This document shows, piece after piece, positions 45,547 through 58,206 of a stretch of DNA of 64,000 nucleotides. The stretch covers positions 496,001 to 560,000 of the forward strand of contig NZ_CP084260.1 in NCBI RefSeq assembly GCF_022879575.1, written 5' to 3'. A model generated the notes under the pieces. The model searched no databases and was not told the DNA's origin. It saw only the letters and a program-made list of their open reading frames with translations. How positions within the stretch are numbered: the first letter of the stretch is position 1; each line of letters starts with the position of its first letter. Source of the stretch: Caballeronia sp. SL2Y3 (GTDB lineage: Bacteria > Pseudomonadota > Gammaproteobacteria > Burkholderiales > Burkholderiaceae). The position numbers and the translations under genes were made by a program.

Positions 45547-46562
45547 CGCGCGCCTCCGGTGCGAAGGCGCGGATTGAGCACGACGTAGAGCGCATCCGCG
45601 ATGAGATTCGCCGCCGTATAGATCACGCCGATGGTGAGCACGCCGGCTTCGAGCATCGGAAAGTCCTTCGCCTTCGCGGCGTTGTAGATGAGCGAGCCGA
45701 TGCCCTGATAGTGAAAGAGCGTCTCCACGACGACGAGCCCGCCGATCATGTAGCCGAGCTGCGTCGCGGCGACCGTGATCGTCGGCAGCAGCGCATTGCG
45801 CAGCACGTGCCGCAGAATCACGACGCGGCGCGGCAAGCCCTTGAGAATCGCGGTGCGCGTGTAGTCGGCGTCGAGCGCCTCGACGGTGCCGGCGCGCGCC
45901 ATCCGCGCGATATAGCCGAAGAACACGAAGACGAGCGGCAGCACCGGCAGAATCAGATGCTTCAGTTGCACGAGCGCGCTGGCATTGGCGGGCGCGCTCG
46001 CTTCGATCGGCAGCCATTGCAGCCATACGCCGAAGATCAGAATCAGCACGATGGACGACACGAACTCCGGCACGACCGTCGCCGTGAGTCCGCCGATGCT
46101 GATGAACCGGTCGATCCAGCGCCCCGCGTGCAGCGCCGCGTACACGCCGCCCGCGATGCCGAGCGGCACCACGACCACGAACGCGAGCGCGCCGAGCTTC
46201 GCCGAATTCCACAGCGCGCCGCCGATGAACGGCGCGACCGGCGCGCGAAACGCATACGACTCGCCCATGTCGCCGCACAGGAAGTGCGTGATCCAGCCGG
46301 TGTATTGCGTGAGAAGCGGCCGGTCCACGCCCAGTTGATGATTCAGCGCCGCGACGGCGCGCGCATCGGCGAGCGGGCCGAGAATCGCGCGGCCCACGTC
46401 GCCGGGCAAGAGCTGTCCGCCCGCGAAGACGATCATCGACAAAAGCCACAGCGTGACGAGCGCAAGCAGCACGCGCACGCCGACGAAGCGCAGCACGCGC
46501 CGCGCCTTCGCCGAGCCGTTGCGCTTGCCGCCGATGCGCGCCGGGGACGTGATCGTGCTCAA
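45543..46562 (-). CDS. Peptide/nickel-type ABC transporter permease DppB-like
   Basis: The 339-residue permease has six membrane segments and the OppB/DppB EAA loop DYTRTAILKGLPRRVVILRHVLRNALLP near residue 210. The start is taken as the TTG at 46562, whose TTGA overlaps the stop of the binding-protein gene, mirroring the ATGA overlaps of the other genes. The frame is open further upstream but lies over the end of the binding protein. A start at a later codon cannot be excluded, because the first 25 residues are basic and poorly conserved. Confidence 0.86.
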   Translation of the reverse strand: MSTITSPARIGGKRNGSAKARRVLRFVGVRVLLALVTLWLLSMIVFAGGQLLPGDVGRAILGPLADARAVAALNHQLGVDRPLLTQYTGWITHFLCGDMGESYAFRAPVAPFIGGALWNSAKLGALAFVVVVPLGIAGGVYAALHAGRWIDRFISIGGLTATVVPEFVSSIVLILIFGVWLQWLPIEASAPANASALVQLKHLILPVLPLVFVFFGYIARMARAGTVEALDADYTRTAILKGLPRRVVILRHVLRNALLPTITVAATQLGYMIGGLVVVETLFHYQGIGSLIYNAAKAKDFPMLEAGVLTIGVIYTAANLIADALYVVLNPRLRTGGAR

Positions 46563-48220
46563 GCGGCCACCGTCGCGCGGTCGAACCACATCTGCGAAAT
46601 GGCGTTGAAGCGCACGCCCGAGACGTTCGCGCGCGTGACGATCAACTGGTCGTAGAAGTACGGAATCACGACGGGCGTTTCGTCGAGCAGCAGGCGCTGA
46701 ATCTGCCCGGAGAGCTTTTTTTGCGAGGCCACGTCGAGCGCCGCGACGAACTGCGCGACGAGCTTGTCGTATTCCGCGTTCTTGAAGTGCGCCGCGTTCC
46801 ACGTGCCGCTGCTAGTGAGCGGCGCATTGAGAAACACGTTCGGCACGCCGCGATGCCCGTAGTCCGTAATGCCGAGCGGAGAATCGAGCCAATCGGACTT
46901 TCCGAAGGTGCCCGAGCCGTAATACAGATCCTGGCTCTCCACCTTCAGCGCGATGCGGATGCCGATTGCCTTGGCCGCGTTCTGCACGACCACGGCGAGA
47001 TCGGGAATCTCCATGTACTTCTCGGTCGTGAGCGTGATGTCGAAGCCGTTGGCCACGCCCGCTTCGCTCATCAGCTGCTTCGCTTTCGCGATGTCGAGAT
47101 GCCGCTGCGGCACGGTGAGATCGCTCGACGGAAAGACCGGCGCGAACGGGCTGTCGTTGCCGACCACCGCGCGCCCGCGGAACAGGCCCTTCACGATGAC
47201 TTCGCGATTGATCGCGAGCGCGAGCGCCTGACGCACGCGCTTGTCCTTGAACGCGCCCATGTCGCAGCGCATGTGAATCTGCCGATGCGAACTCGACTTC
47301 GCGCCGAGCACCTTGAACTGCGGGTTCGACAACATCGAGACGCCGCCCTGCACGGTGAAGTCGCCCATCACGTCGGCCTGGCGGCCTTGCATTGCGAGGA
47401 GTTGCGCCTGCTGGTCGGCGTAGAACGAGAACTGCACGCGGTCGGGCAGCGCCTTGTCGCCCCAGTAGTCCGGATTGCGCACGAACGACGCGCCGACCTT
47501 CGGCGTGTACTTTTCCAGCTTCAGCGCGCCCGTGCCCATGAACGACTTCTCGTACGGGCCGCTGAAGTTCGCGGGCAGGATCACCGCGTTGTAGTTGTCG
47601 GAGGAAACGTAGTACGGGAAATTGCCGTTCGGCGCGTCGAGATGGAACTCGACGGTGTGATCGTCGACCGCTTTCGCCGAATCCTTCGACAGCACGCCCT
47701 TCAGCACCGAGAGGGCAGCCGACCCCGCGCCCGGATCGGCCAGGCGGTTGAACGTAGCTGCGACGTCCTTCGCGGTCATGGGCTGGCCGTCGTGGAACTT
47801 GACATTCTGGCGCAGCTTGAATGTCCAGACATCGCCCGTCGCGTTCGACGACCACGAGAGCGCGAGGGCAGGGCGCAGCGTAAGCGTCTCGCTGTCGTCG
47901 TCGATCAGAAATTCGCCCGTCTGATTGATGAGCACGAGACCGGCTGCATCGGTGACGGTCAGCGGATCGACCGCGCCCGCCGGCGTCATGTGCGCGACGC
48001 GGATCGTGCCGCCGGGCTTGGCCGCACCCTGCGCGCGCGCCGCCGGCATGCCGAAAAGCCCGCCCGCAGTCAGCGCGAAGCCCAGCACGCTCGCGTGCCG
48101 CAGCAGTTCGCGCCGCGTGAGGCGGCCGGCCATGAACTCGTCGATCGCGTGATTGCCCAGCTCGCCCGCGTTGCCGCGCGCAAGCTCCAGGTGATGCGCG
48201 TCCGTCGATGCTTTCTTCAT
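46559..48220 (-). CDS. ABC transporter substrate-binding protein, family 5
   Basis: The 553-residue periplasmic binding protein of the DppA/OppA type has a Tat-like signal, TRRELLRHASVLGFALTAGG (35-54), followed by ARAQ, so export as a folded protein is likely. The mature protein begins GGTIRVAHMTPAGAVDPL, and the family block PFDFFR-like region reads WTFKLRQNVKFHDGQPMTAKDV near 135. Operon order (binding protein, two permeases, fused ATPases) is standard. The ligand could be a dipeptide, opine or glutathione; sequence does not decide. Confidence 0.9.
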   Translation of the reverse strand: MKKASTDAHHLELARGNAGELGNHAIDEFMAGRLTRRELLRHASVLGFALTAGGLFGMPAARAQGAAKPGGTIRVAHMTPAGAVDPLTVTDAAGLVLINQTGEFLIDDDSETLTLRPALALSWSSNATGDVWTFKLRQNVKFHDGQPMTAKDVAATFNRLADPGAGSAALSVLKGVLSKDSAKAVDDHTVEFHLDAPNGNFPYYVSSDNYNAVILPANFSGPYEKSFMGTGALKLEKYTPKVGASFVRNPDYWGDKALPDRVQFSFYADQQAQLLAMQGRQADVMGDFTVQGGVSMLSNPQFKVLGAKSSSHRQIHMRCDMGAFKDKRVRQALALAINREVIVKGLFRGRAVVGNDSPFAPVFPSSDLTVPQRHLDIAKAKQLMSEAGVANGFDITLTTEKYMEIPDLAVVVQNAAKAIGIRIALKVESQDLYYGSGTFGKSDWLDSPLGITDYGHRGVPNVFLNAPLTSSGTWNAAHFKNAEYDKLVAQFVAALDVASQKKLSGQIQRLLLDETPVVIPYFYDQLIVTRANVSGVRFNAISQMWFDRATVAA

Positions 48221-48241
48221 CGGTGATCGTTCCCTGTGCGT

Positions 48242-48273
48242 GTTGTCGTGTTGTCGCGTTGTCGCGTTGTCGC
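48242..48273. repeat. 8-bp tandem repeat upstream of the peptide transporter
   Basis: Four units of GTTGTCGY, three of them identical GTTGTCGC, lie 22-53 bp before the binding-protein start. They fall where promoter or leader elements would be, so copy-number change could alter expression. Confidence 0.7.
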
Positions 48274-48366
48274 GTTGCCGTTGCGTGGCGCGCTTCGCCG
48301 ATGAGACGCGAAGTCAGCGCGTCTCGGCGTGGTAGCAAGGAACGCGCCGCTTAGTTGGGCGGCGCC

Positions 48367-48846
48367 TCAATGCTTGTGCGGATGCTTGTGGATGGGATCG
48401 ACCCAGAAGACTTCTTCCGGCGTTTCGACCGCGTCGATGTTCAGATTCACGACGACCGCTTCGTTGTCGCTGCGCACGAGCACGCATTCGAGCGGCTCGT
48501 CTGTGCTCGTGTTGATTTCCTGATGCGGCACGTACGGCGGCACGAAGATGAAATCGCCAGGACCGGCTTCTGCCGTGAATTCGAGGTGCTCGCCCCAGCG
48601 CATGCGCGCCTGGCCGCGCACGATGTAGATCACGCTTTCGAGCGCGCCGTGATGGTGCGCGCCGGTCTTCGCGTTCGGATGAATGGTGACCGTTCCCGCC
48701 CAGATCTTCTGCGCGCCGACGCGCGCCGCGTCGATGGCGGCCGCGCGGTTCATGCCCGGCGTCTGCGGCGTGTTGGTGTCGAGCTGATCGCCCTTGATGA
48801 CCTTGACGCCGTTCTCGCGCCAATCGATATGATGTGCGTCGCTCAT
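48367..48846 (-). CDS. Single-domain cupin protein
   Basis: The 159-residue cupin has motif 1 GAHHHGALESVIYIVRGQARMRWG, with the metal-binding His residues and Glu, and motif 2 PGDFIFVPPYVPHQEIN, ending with the third His. It could be a small dioxygenase, isomerase or sensor; the family is too diverse for a substrate. A His/Lys-rich end (HKHPHKH) may bind metal. It sits between the peptide transporter and fusA on the same strand, separated from fusA by a terminator. Confidence 0.82.
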   Translation of the reverse strand: MSDAHHIDWRENGVKVIKGDQLDTNTPQTPGMNRAAAIDAARVGAQKIWAGTVTIHPNAKTGAHHHGALESVIYIVRGQARMRWGEHLEFTAEAGPGDFIFVPPYVPHQEINTSTDEPLECVLVRSDNEAVVVNLNIDAVETPEEVFWVDPIHKHPHKH

Positions 48847-48871
48847 GGTGCCTCTGGTCTACAGATAGAAA

Positions 48872-48909
48872 AAGTCCGTTGCCGCCGACACCGCGCGAGC
48901 AACGGACTT
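48872..48909 (-). terminator. Rho-independent terminator of fusA
   Basis: AAGTCCGTTGC and GCAACGGACTT make a perfect 11-bp stem around a 16-nt loop, followed on the minus strand by a run of T residues. It is 39 bp after the fusA stop and just before the cupin start. Confidence 0.8.
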
Positions 48910-48947
48910 CCGATATTACACGGCGAAGCGCCCAAAGCGGGCGGCGA

Positions 48948-51053
48948 TCATTTCCCCTTCGAGTTGATGATCGCTTCCGACACGTTGTTCGGCGTCTCGG
49001 CGTAGTGCTTGAACTCCATCGTGTAGGTCGCGCGGCCTTGCGTCAGCGAGCGCAGCGACGTCGAGTAGCCGAACATTTCGGCAAGCGGCACTTCGGCGCG
49101 CACGATCTTGCCGCCGCCGCCCGCGATGTCCTCCATGCCCTGCACGATGCCGCGCCGGCTCGACAGGTCGCCCATCACGTTGCCCATGAACTCCTCGGGC
49201 GTTTCCACTTCGACGGCCATCGTGGGTTCGAGCAGCACGGGCTTCGCGCGGCGCATCGCTTCCTTGAAGGCCATCGAGCCGGCCATGCGGAACGCGTTTT
49301 CGTTCGAATCGACGTCGTGATAGGAGCCGAAGGTCAGCGTCACTTTCGTGTCGACGACCGGATAGCCCGCCAGCACGCCCGACTTGAGCGACTCCTGGAT
49401 GCCCTTGTCCACCGCCGGAATGTACTCGCGCGGAATCACGCCGCCCTTGATGGCGTCGACGAATTCATAGCCCTTGCCCGGGTCCGGTTCCAGCGTGATG
49501 ACCGCGTGCCCGTACTGGCCGCGCCCGCCGGACTGCTTAACGAACTTGCCTTCGACATCGGTCACCTTGTTGCGCACGGTTTCGCGATACGCGACCTGCG
49601 GCTTGCCGACCGTCGCCTCCACGCCGAACTCGCGCTTCATGCGGTCGACGAGAATTTCGAGGTGCAGCTCGCCCATGCCGGAGATGATCGTCTGGCCGGA
49701 TTCCTCGTCGGTCGTGACGCGGAACGACGGGTCTTCCTGCGCCAGTCGATTGAGCGCGATGCCCATCTTCTCCTGGTCGGCTTTCGTCTTAGGCTCGACG
49801 GCCTGCGAGATCACCGGCTCCGGGAAGATCATTCGTTCCAGGATGATGATGTTGCCCGGATCGCACAGCGTGTCGCCGGTCGTCGCTTCCTTCAGGCCGA
49901 CCGCCGCCGCGATATCGCCCGCGCGCACTTCCTTGATTTCCTTGCGCTCGTTCGCGTGCATCTGGAGGATGCGCCCAAGCCGCTCCTTCTTTTCCTTCAC
50001 CGGGTTGTAGACCGTATCGCCGGAATTCACGACGCCCGAATACACGCGGAAGAAGATCAGCTGGCCGACGAACGGGTCGGTCATGATCTTGAAGGCGAGC
50101 GCGGAGAACGGCTCGTCGTCGCTCGGGTGGCGCTCCGCTTCCTGGTCGTCTTCGGTGTGGCCGAGAATCGCGGGCACATCCACCGGCGAGGGCAGATAGT
50201 CGATCACCGCGTCGAGCATGGCCTGCACGCCCTTGTTCTTGAACGCGCTGCCGCACAGCATCGGCACGATTTCGTTCGCGATGGTGCGCTTGCGCAGCGC
50301 CGTCTTGATCTCTTCTTCCGTCAGGCTTTCGTGGTCTTCCAGATATTTTTCGAGCAGTTCCTCGCTGGATTCCGCCGCGGCCTCGACCATCTTCTCGCGC
50401 CATTCGTGCGCGACGTCCTTGAGGTTGTCGGGGATGTCTTCGTACGTGAACTTGATGCCCTGGCTCTCGTCGTCCCAGACGATGGCCTTCATCTTCACGA
50501 GGTCGACCACGCCCTGGAAGTGCTCTTCCGCGCCGATCGGAATCTGGATCGGCACCGCGACGCCCTTCAGGCGCTCGCCGATTTGCCGCTGCACGCGGAA
50601 AAAGTCCGCGCCGACGCGATCCATCTTGTTGACGAACGCGATGCGCGGCACCTTGTACTTGTTCGCCTGACGCCACACGGTTTCGGACTGGGGCTGCACG
50701 CCGCCGACCGAGTCGTAGACCATGCAGGCGCCGTCGAGCACGCGCATGGAACGCTCGACTTCGATCGTGAAGTCGACGTGTCCCGGCGTATCGATGATGT
50801 TGATGCGATGTTCCGGATAATTGCCGGCCATGCCTTTCCAGAAGGCGGTCGTCGCGGCGGACGTGATCGTGATGCCGCGTTCCTGCTCCTGCTCCATCCA
50901 GTCCATCGTCGCCGCGCCGTCGTGAACCTCGCCGATCTTGTGCGTCACGCCGGTGTAGAAAAGGATGCGTTCGGTAGTGGTCGTTTTGCCGGCATCGATG
51001 TGGGCGCTAATACCGATATTGCGATAGCGCTCGATGGGAGTCTTGCGGGGCAC
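48948..51053 (-). CDS. fusA: Translation elongation factor G
   Basis: The 701-residue GTPase drives ribosomal translocation. G1 is AHIDAGKTT near residue 17, G2 [11 protein letters not shown]3 DTPGHVDF, G4 NKMD and G5 GSAFKNKG; domains II-V complete the standard length. A GTG start at 51053 follows a perfect AGGAGG. It is not with rpsL, rpsG or tuf, so it is likely the separate second copy common in Burkholderiaceae. The leader carries two similar hairpins and the gene has its own terminator, so it is a single-gene unit. Confidence 0.96.
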   Translation of the reverse strand: MPRKTPIERYRNIGISAHIDAGKTTTTERILFYTGVTHKIGEVHDGAATMDWMEQEQERGITITSAATTAFWKGMAGNYPEHRINIIDTPGHVDFTIEVERSMRVLDGACMVYDSVGGVQPQSETVWRQANKYKVPRIAFVNKMDRVGADFFRVQRQIGERLKGVAVPIQIPIGAEEHFQGVVDLVKMKAIVWDDESQGIKFTYEDIPDNLKDVAHEWREKMVEAAAESSEELLEKYLEDHESLTEEEIKTALRKRTIANEIVPMLCGSAFKNKGVQAMLDAVIDYLPSPVDVPAILGHTEDDQEAERHPSDDEPFSALAFKIMTDPFVGQLIFFRVYSGVVNSGDTVYNPVKEKKERLGRILQMHANERKEIKEVRAGDIAAAVGLKEATTGDTLCDPGNIIILERMIFPEPVISQAVEPKTKADQEKMGIALNRLAQEDPSFRVTTDEESGQTIISGMGELHLEILVDRMKREFGVEATVGKPQVAYRETVRNKVTDVEGKFVKQSGGRGQYGHAVITLEPDPGKGYEFVDAIKGGVIPREYIPAVDKGIQESLKSGVLAGYPVVDTKVTLTFGSYHDVDSNENAFRMAGSMAFKEAMRRAKPVLLEPTMAVEVETPEEFMGNVMGDLSSRRGIVQGMEDIAGGGGKIVRAEVPLAEMFGYSTSLRSLTQGRATYTMEFKHYAETPNNVSEAIINSKGK

Positions 51054-51076
51054 GTGAACCTCCTGTGGGTAATTGC

Positions 51077-51159
51077 GACCGCAGTTAGGGCTTCGGCCCT
51101 TACTACGGTCTCATGCAAAGCTGTCGACCGCAGTTAGGGCTTTAGCCTCAATTGCGGTC
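51077..51159 (-). promoter_or_regulatory. Twin-hairpin leader of fusA
   Basis: Two 34-bp elements (51077-51110 and 51126-51159) share GACCGCAGTTAGGGC in the left arm and are each followed by CATGCAA. Each can fold into a 15-bp imperfect stem with a 4-nt loop. They lie 24-106 bp upstream of the start. A weak promoter-like pair (TATCCT at 51175-51180 with a poor -35 before it, minus strand) would place both in the 5' UTR. They could be a regulatory leader or a REP-like repeat; the sequence does not decide. Confidence 0.6.
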
Positions 51160-51276
51160 CCATGCAATCTTTTTAGGATAGCGCGTAGACCAGCTTCTTG
51201 CAGGAATCTTGCCAGCCCTGCCGAACGTTGCGACAAACGGTTTCGGATTGTCCCTGCGCGCCCCGCGAGGGCGAAA

Positions 51277-51308
51277 AAAAACGGCGCGTCAGGCGACACG
51301 CCGTTTTT
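51277..51308. terminator. Terminator between the DUF192 gene and the fusA promoter region
   Basis: AAAAACGGCGCGTC and GACACGCCGTTTTT form a 14-bp stem with one mismatch and a 4-nt loop, with A and T runs on both sides. On the minus strand it closes the DUF192 transcript before fusA. Confidence 0.82.
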
Positions 51309-51329
51309 GTCGTTCATCCAGACTTGCGC

Positions 51330-51878
51330 TTACTGCACGCCCGGCAATCCCTTGATTTTCATGCCCGGCTTGATGCCCTTCGCCGTGAACCAGCCCTTGC
51401 TCATCTCGAGCGCATACACGCCGTTGTTGCGCGGGCAATGGTTATTCGTGGTTTCGGCATCCATTTCGTCGATGTCGGTGATCGTGCCGTCCGCGCGAAT
51501 GAACGCGATCGACAGCGGGATCAGCGTGTTCTTCATCCAGAAGCAATGCACTGCGTTCTCGTCGAAGACGAAAAGCATGCCTTCGTTCGCCGCGAGTTGC
51601 GTGCGATACATGAGACCCTGCTCGCGATCGGCATCGTTGGCGGCTACGGCGGCGTCGATGACGAACATGCCGGCGGTGAGCTTCGCGCGTGGAAAGTCCG
51701 ACGGCTGCTTCGCGCCGGGCGGCATCGTCTGAGCCTGCGCGAGCGAAAGCGCGGCGAGCGGCAGCAGAATCGCGACGAGGAGCGCGCGCAGTCGTCGAAC
51801 GACACTCGCGCGGCGAATCGATTCAGCAAAAGAGAATGGCGCGCGCAACGCGCGCAGAGAATGCAACAGCGAATTCAC
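51330..51878 (-). CDS. DUF192-family exported protein
   Basis: The 182-residue protein has an uncleaved or cleaved N-terminal hydrophobic segment (LRALLVAILLPLAALSLAQAQ, about 31-51) followed by the DUF192 domain: DREQGLMYRTQLAANEGMLFVF, then HCFWMKNTLIPLSIAFI. The function of the family is not established. The GTG at 51878 was chosen because AAGGAG lies 6 nt upstream; the frame also has an ATG at 51908 with no ribosome site. Confidence 0.82.
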   Translation of the reverse strand: MNSLLHSLRALRAPFSFAESIRRASVVRRLRALLVAILLPLAALSLAQAQTMPPGAKQPSDFPRAKLTAGMFVIDAAVAANDADREQGLMYRTQLAANEGMLFVFDENAVHCFWMKNTLIPLSIAFIRADGTITDIDEMDAETTNNHCPRNNGVYALEMSKGWFTAKGIKPGMKIKGLPGVQ

Positions 51879-52013
51879 ACGATGCTCCTTGGAAAATCGA
51901 TCGTCCACGCCAAGAAAAAACAGCAGCCCCGCGCATGTTACTTGAAGCGAGACGCGAATGTAAAAAGCGCGGGCAAAGGCAGCGGACGCAGTTCACGGCG
52001 CAAAACGAAAGGA

Positions 52014-52052
52014 CGCAAAGGCCGGACGCAAAGACCGCACGCAAAGGCCGGA
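52014..52052. repeat. 13-bp tandem repeat, three units
   Basis: Units CGCAAAGGCCGGA, CGCAAAGACCGCA and CGCAAAGGCCGGA lie next to the terminator at 52062-52095 in non-coding DNA. No function is apparent. Confidence 0.6.
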
Positions 52053-52061
52053 TGCAAAACA

Positions 52062-52095
52062 AAAGGGCAGATTGCCATTCGGCGATCTGCCCTTT
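52062..52095. terminator. Strong terminator downstream of the small Ala/Lys/His-rich protein gene
   Basis: AAAGGGCAGATTGCC pairs with GGCGATCTGCCCTTT over 15 bp (one G-T pair) around an ATTC loop. On the minus strand a TTTTGTTTT run follows, so it should end the small gene's transcript 64 bp after its stop. Confidence 0.85.
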
Positions 52096-52158
52096 AACGC
52101 CGTGAAGACGGCGGTAATGCTCGTTTTTAGCTTCGCTATACCGCGTCTTACAACGAAC

Positions 52159-52359
52159 TTACTGAGCTGCGGAAGCAGCTTCCGGTGCCGAAGCGGCAGC
52201 CTTGTGCGACTTCTTGTGCGAGTGCTTCTTGGCAGCCTTGTGAGCCGGAGCCGAAGCAGCCGAAGCAGCAGCCGGAGCAGCCGCTTCCGGAGCCGAAGCT
52301 TGTGCGAATGCAGCCGTTGCGAACAGGCCAGCGACGAGAGCAGCGATCAGTTTGTTCAT
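52159..52359 (-). CDS. Small exported Ala/Lys/His-rich protein
   Basis: The 66-residue protein has a standard signal peptide (MNKLIAALVAGLFATAAFAQA, residues 1-21 in two parts: MNKLIAALVAG, LFATAAFAQA). The remainder is Ala/Ser/Pro with a basic centre (KAAKKHSHKKSHK). It has no fold I recognise; such low-complexity exported proteins are frequent in Burkholderia and may bind metal or polyanions in the periplasm. Its own terminator suggests a well-expressed single gene. Confidence 0.75.
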   Translation of the reverse strand: MNKLIAALVAGLFATAAFAQASAPEAAAPAAASAASAPAHKAAKKHSHKKSHKAAASAPEAASAAQ

Positions 52360-52707
52360 TTGTGAATCCTCAGCTTGAGTTAATTAACCAAACGACCCGG
52401 TCATTGAGTCATGTCGGTAAACGAGCCATCCACCTTTCGGTTGACAGTCGTATCGGCAAAAACTCGATACGGCTGTGAACGCTTGTTCCTTTCAAAAAGC
52501 CTGGAGCACACAGGTTAATCGAAAGGGTGTTTCGTTCATGCCGGATAGCTTTGTGCGGCATCTGTGGCCCTTAACGCCTCGCCGAAAGAGTCGGTTGACG
52601 CAATTTCGCAGCGATTCACTGCCCAGATGCAAAAAATCTTCGCGGGTTGATACGCGGCTAATCGGCGCGTTTCACAAAAGCGCCCGGCGCGATACTTCAA
52701 TGGCGAT
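52360..52707. other. Intergenic region with a 12-bp hairpin
   Basis: These 348 bp lie between the small protein start and the rluE stop. The only clear structure is ACAGTCGTATCG (52444-52455) pairing with CGATACGGCTGT (52465-52476). It has no T-run, so it is more likely an operator or UTR structure upstream of the small gene than a terminator. No gene is seen. Confidence 0.5.
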
Positions 52708-53283
52708 TCAACGCCCGGTTTTCCATGGCGATTGCGCCGGCACTTCGACGCTTTCGCCGGGCGCGAGTCCGAGCGAAAACACGTCGAGCGCGCCGATCGC
52801 CACGCGCACGAGCCGCAGCGTCGGAAAGCCGACCGCTGCCGTCATGCGCCGGACCTGGCGGTTCTTCCCTTCGGTGATGGCAAGTTCGATCCACGTCGTC
52901 GGGATGGCGGCGCGATAGCGGATCGGCGGATTGCGCGGCCACAGCCTTTCGATGTCGTGCTCCGCGACGAAAGCGGCCTTGCATGGCCGTGTCACGTAAT
53001 CGCCGAGATCGACGCCCTTCGCGAGACGCGCGAGCGTTTCGTCGCCGGGCGCGCCTTCGACCTGCGCCCAATAACGCTTGACGAGCTTGTGGCGCGGCTC
53101 CGCGATGCGCGCCTGCAACGCGCCGTCGTCGGTGAGCAGAAGAAGGCCCTCGCTGTCCGCATCGAGCCGGCCCGCCGGATAGACGCCCGGCACCTTCACG
53201 AAGTCGCCGAGCGACGCGCGGGTTTCGTGCGCGGAGAACTGGCAGATCGTGCCGAACGGTTTATTCAGAGCGATGAGCGGCAT
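52708..53283 (-). CDS. rluE: 23S rRNA pseudouridine synthase, RluE-like
   Basis: The 191-residue RsuA/RluE-family enzyme converts a uridine to pseudouridine in 23S rRNA (U2457 in E. coli for RluE). The catalytic motif is [14 protein letters not shown] (Asp near residue 41). Further motifs are KRYWAQVEG and [12 protein letters not shown]. Like RluE it lacks an N-terminal S4 domain and starts directly with [14 protein letters not shown]. Confidence 0.9.
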   Translation of the reverse strand: MPLIALNKPFGTICQFSAHETRASLGDFVKVPGVYPAGRLDADSEGLLLLTDDGALQARIAEPRHKLVKRYWAQVEGAPGDETLARLAKGVDLGDYVTRPCKAAFVAEHDIERLWPRNPPIRYRAAIPTTWIELAITEGKNRQVRRMTAAVGFPTLRLVRVAIGALDVFSLGLAPGESVEVPAQSPWKTGR

Positions 53284-53503
53284 CGGCAGACAAGCGGAAC
53301 GGGTGGAAGGCGTGCACGCCGCGCGGCAAGGCGCCGGGGCGTGGATGCGGCATCTTAATGCATAATGGATCGCGATCCGTTTCTCTCACTGCCACGCCGG
53401 GCGAAGGGCCTGTCGCCCGCCTGCCGTGGATAGAATGAAAGCACTGGCGCAGCGAGCGTCCGCGCCAACCAATCATCAAGTCCGGCCTTCATTGGAGTCG
53501 ACC

Positions 53504-54760
<1,257 letters not shown>

Positions 54761-54799
54761 CGCGGTCCCGGCGGGCAACGCCCGCTGCAGCGCGCATAA

Positions 54800-54826
54800 A
54801 AAAACCCGGCGCGAAGCCGGGTTTTT
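54800..54826. terminator. Bidirectional terminator between icd and cspA
   Basis: AAAAACCCGGC and GCCGGGTTTTT form a perfect 11-bp stem around GCGAA, with A and T runs outside on both strands. It serves both convergent genes. Confidence 0.92.
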
Positions 54827-54849
54827 ACGAGCTCATGGCACTTGAACGG

Positions 54850-55056
54850 TCAGGCTGCGTCCTGGATGTTCGATGCCTGCTTGCCCTTCGGTCCCTGGAC
54901 GATCTCGAAAGTGACCTTTTGGCCTTCCTTGAGCGTCTTGAAACCGTTCATCTGAATCGCCGAGAAATGTGCGAACAGATCCTCGCCGCCTTCGTCGGGC
55001 GTGATGAATCCGTAGCCTTTCGCGTCATTGAACCACTTGACCGTACCAGTAGACAT
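54850..55056 (-). CDS. cspA: Cold-shock domain protein
   Basis: The 68-residue single OB-fold protein binds RNA and single-stranded DNA through RNP1 KGYGFI and RNP2 DLFAHF. Such proteins act as RNA chaperones in cold shock or general stress. AGGGGAAG lies upstream of the ATG. A good promoter lies about 140 bp upstream, leaving a long leader as is typical of csp genes. Confidence 0.95.
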   Translation of the reverse strand: MSTGTVKWFNDAKGYGFITPDEGGEDLFAHFSAIQMNGFKTLKEGQKVTFEIVQGPKGKQASNIQDAA

Positions 55057-55196
55057 TCGTACTTCCCCTCTAACTCTCGTCTCAACCAGAGCACGCTCGA
55101 AAAGCTCGACGGCCCACCCCCACAGCGAACCGCCCCCTCCTCACTGCTCCCCTCGGCCTTTTTTGCCCGATGCCCCCGGAAAAAAGTGCCAGTTTG

Positions 55197-55225
55197 ATTG
55201 TTAAATCTCTTAAATCGAGTGTCAA
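55197..55225 (-). promoter_or_regulatory. Sigma-70 promoter of cspA
   Basis: On the minus strand TTGACA (55225-55220) is followed after exactly 17 bp by AACAAT (55202-55197). Transcription should start near 55190, giving a leader of about 130 nt before the cspA ATG, in line with cold-shock leaders elsewhere. Confidence 0.7.
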
Positions 55226-55538
55226 GGAATTTTTGGGATGGCCGATAAGCTCGTTGCAAAGTCCACATTCGTAGGGTAATTCCTGCTTTGCCGTGTGCGC
55301 CGCCGTCCAAGCAAGGCATCTTGAAAAGTCGCATAATCGTCTCACTTGTGTGATACGCCCGGCAGCGCGCCACCGTCGTGCGGTTTGTTTTTTTTGAAGC
55401 TGTGCGATACTGGATTCGACGAGGTGCAAGCGGGCCGCGCCGAAGGTTGGGCGCCGGCAGGATTCGATGGACGGTCGCTGCGCAACGCGTGTTTTCCAGC
55501 CATACCATAGGGCCGTGCGGCCAGTGCTGGAGCGGCAA

Positions 55539-55566
55539 TTGCGAAGGCGTCCGTGTTGTTTAGAAT
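55539..55566 (+). promoter_or_regulatory. Sigma-70-like promoter of clpS-clpA
   Basis: TTGCGA (55539-55544), a 16-bp spacer, then TAGAAT (55561-55566). The predicted start falls on or next to the clpS ATG at 55573, so this transcript would have little or no leader. Confidence 0.5.
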
Positions 55567-55572
55567 GGGTGT

Positions 55573-55883
55573 ATGGCGATAAATCCCAACAAGCAGGATG
55601 GCACGGTACTCGAGCGGCAGGAGCAGAAGCTCAAAAAGCCGGCGATGTACAAGGTGGTGCTGCTGAATGACGACTTCACGCCGATGGAATTCGTCGTGAT
55701 GATCGTGCAGGAATACTTCAATAAAGATCGTGAGACTGCGACGCAGATCATGCTGAAGGTTCATCGCGAGGGCAGGGGAGTTTGTGGGGTCTATACGCGG
55801 GACATTGCGTCGACCAAAGTTGAGCAAGTCGTTAGCCATGCACGGCAAGCGGGGCATCCGCTGCAGTGCGTGATGGAGGAAGC

Positions 55884-55887
<4 letters not shown>
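55573..55887 (+). CDS. clpS: ATP-dependent Clp protease adaptor ClpS
   Basis: The 104-residue adaptor delivers N-degron substrates to ClpA. The core is [17 protein letters not shown] (near residues 26-42) with the Asn-Asp-Asp pocket residues, then the HREGRG and GVYTRDIAS segments. The start matches the family, but no Shine-Dalgarno sequence precedes the ATG. The stop overlaps the clpA start as ATGA. Confidence 0.96.
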
Positions 55888-58187
<2,300 letters not shown>

Positions 58188-58206
58188 TCGTAAGTTAGCC
58201 TCAAAG

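Larger units (their letters stand above)
55057..55572. other. Divergent intergenic region cspA / clpS
   Basis: These 516 bp hold the cspA leader and promoter (55197-55225) and the clpS promoter (55539-55566). No gene or RNA family could be recognised in between. Confidence 0.6.

Noticed and set aside
48834..51137. 767-codon open frame on the plus strand
   Set aside because: It mirrors fusA and the cupin region on the other strand; fusA is unmistakable.
51077..51159. tRNA or tRNA fragment upstream of fusA
   Set aside because: The stems do not make a cloverleaf and there is no T-loop GTTCGA motif or CCA end.
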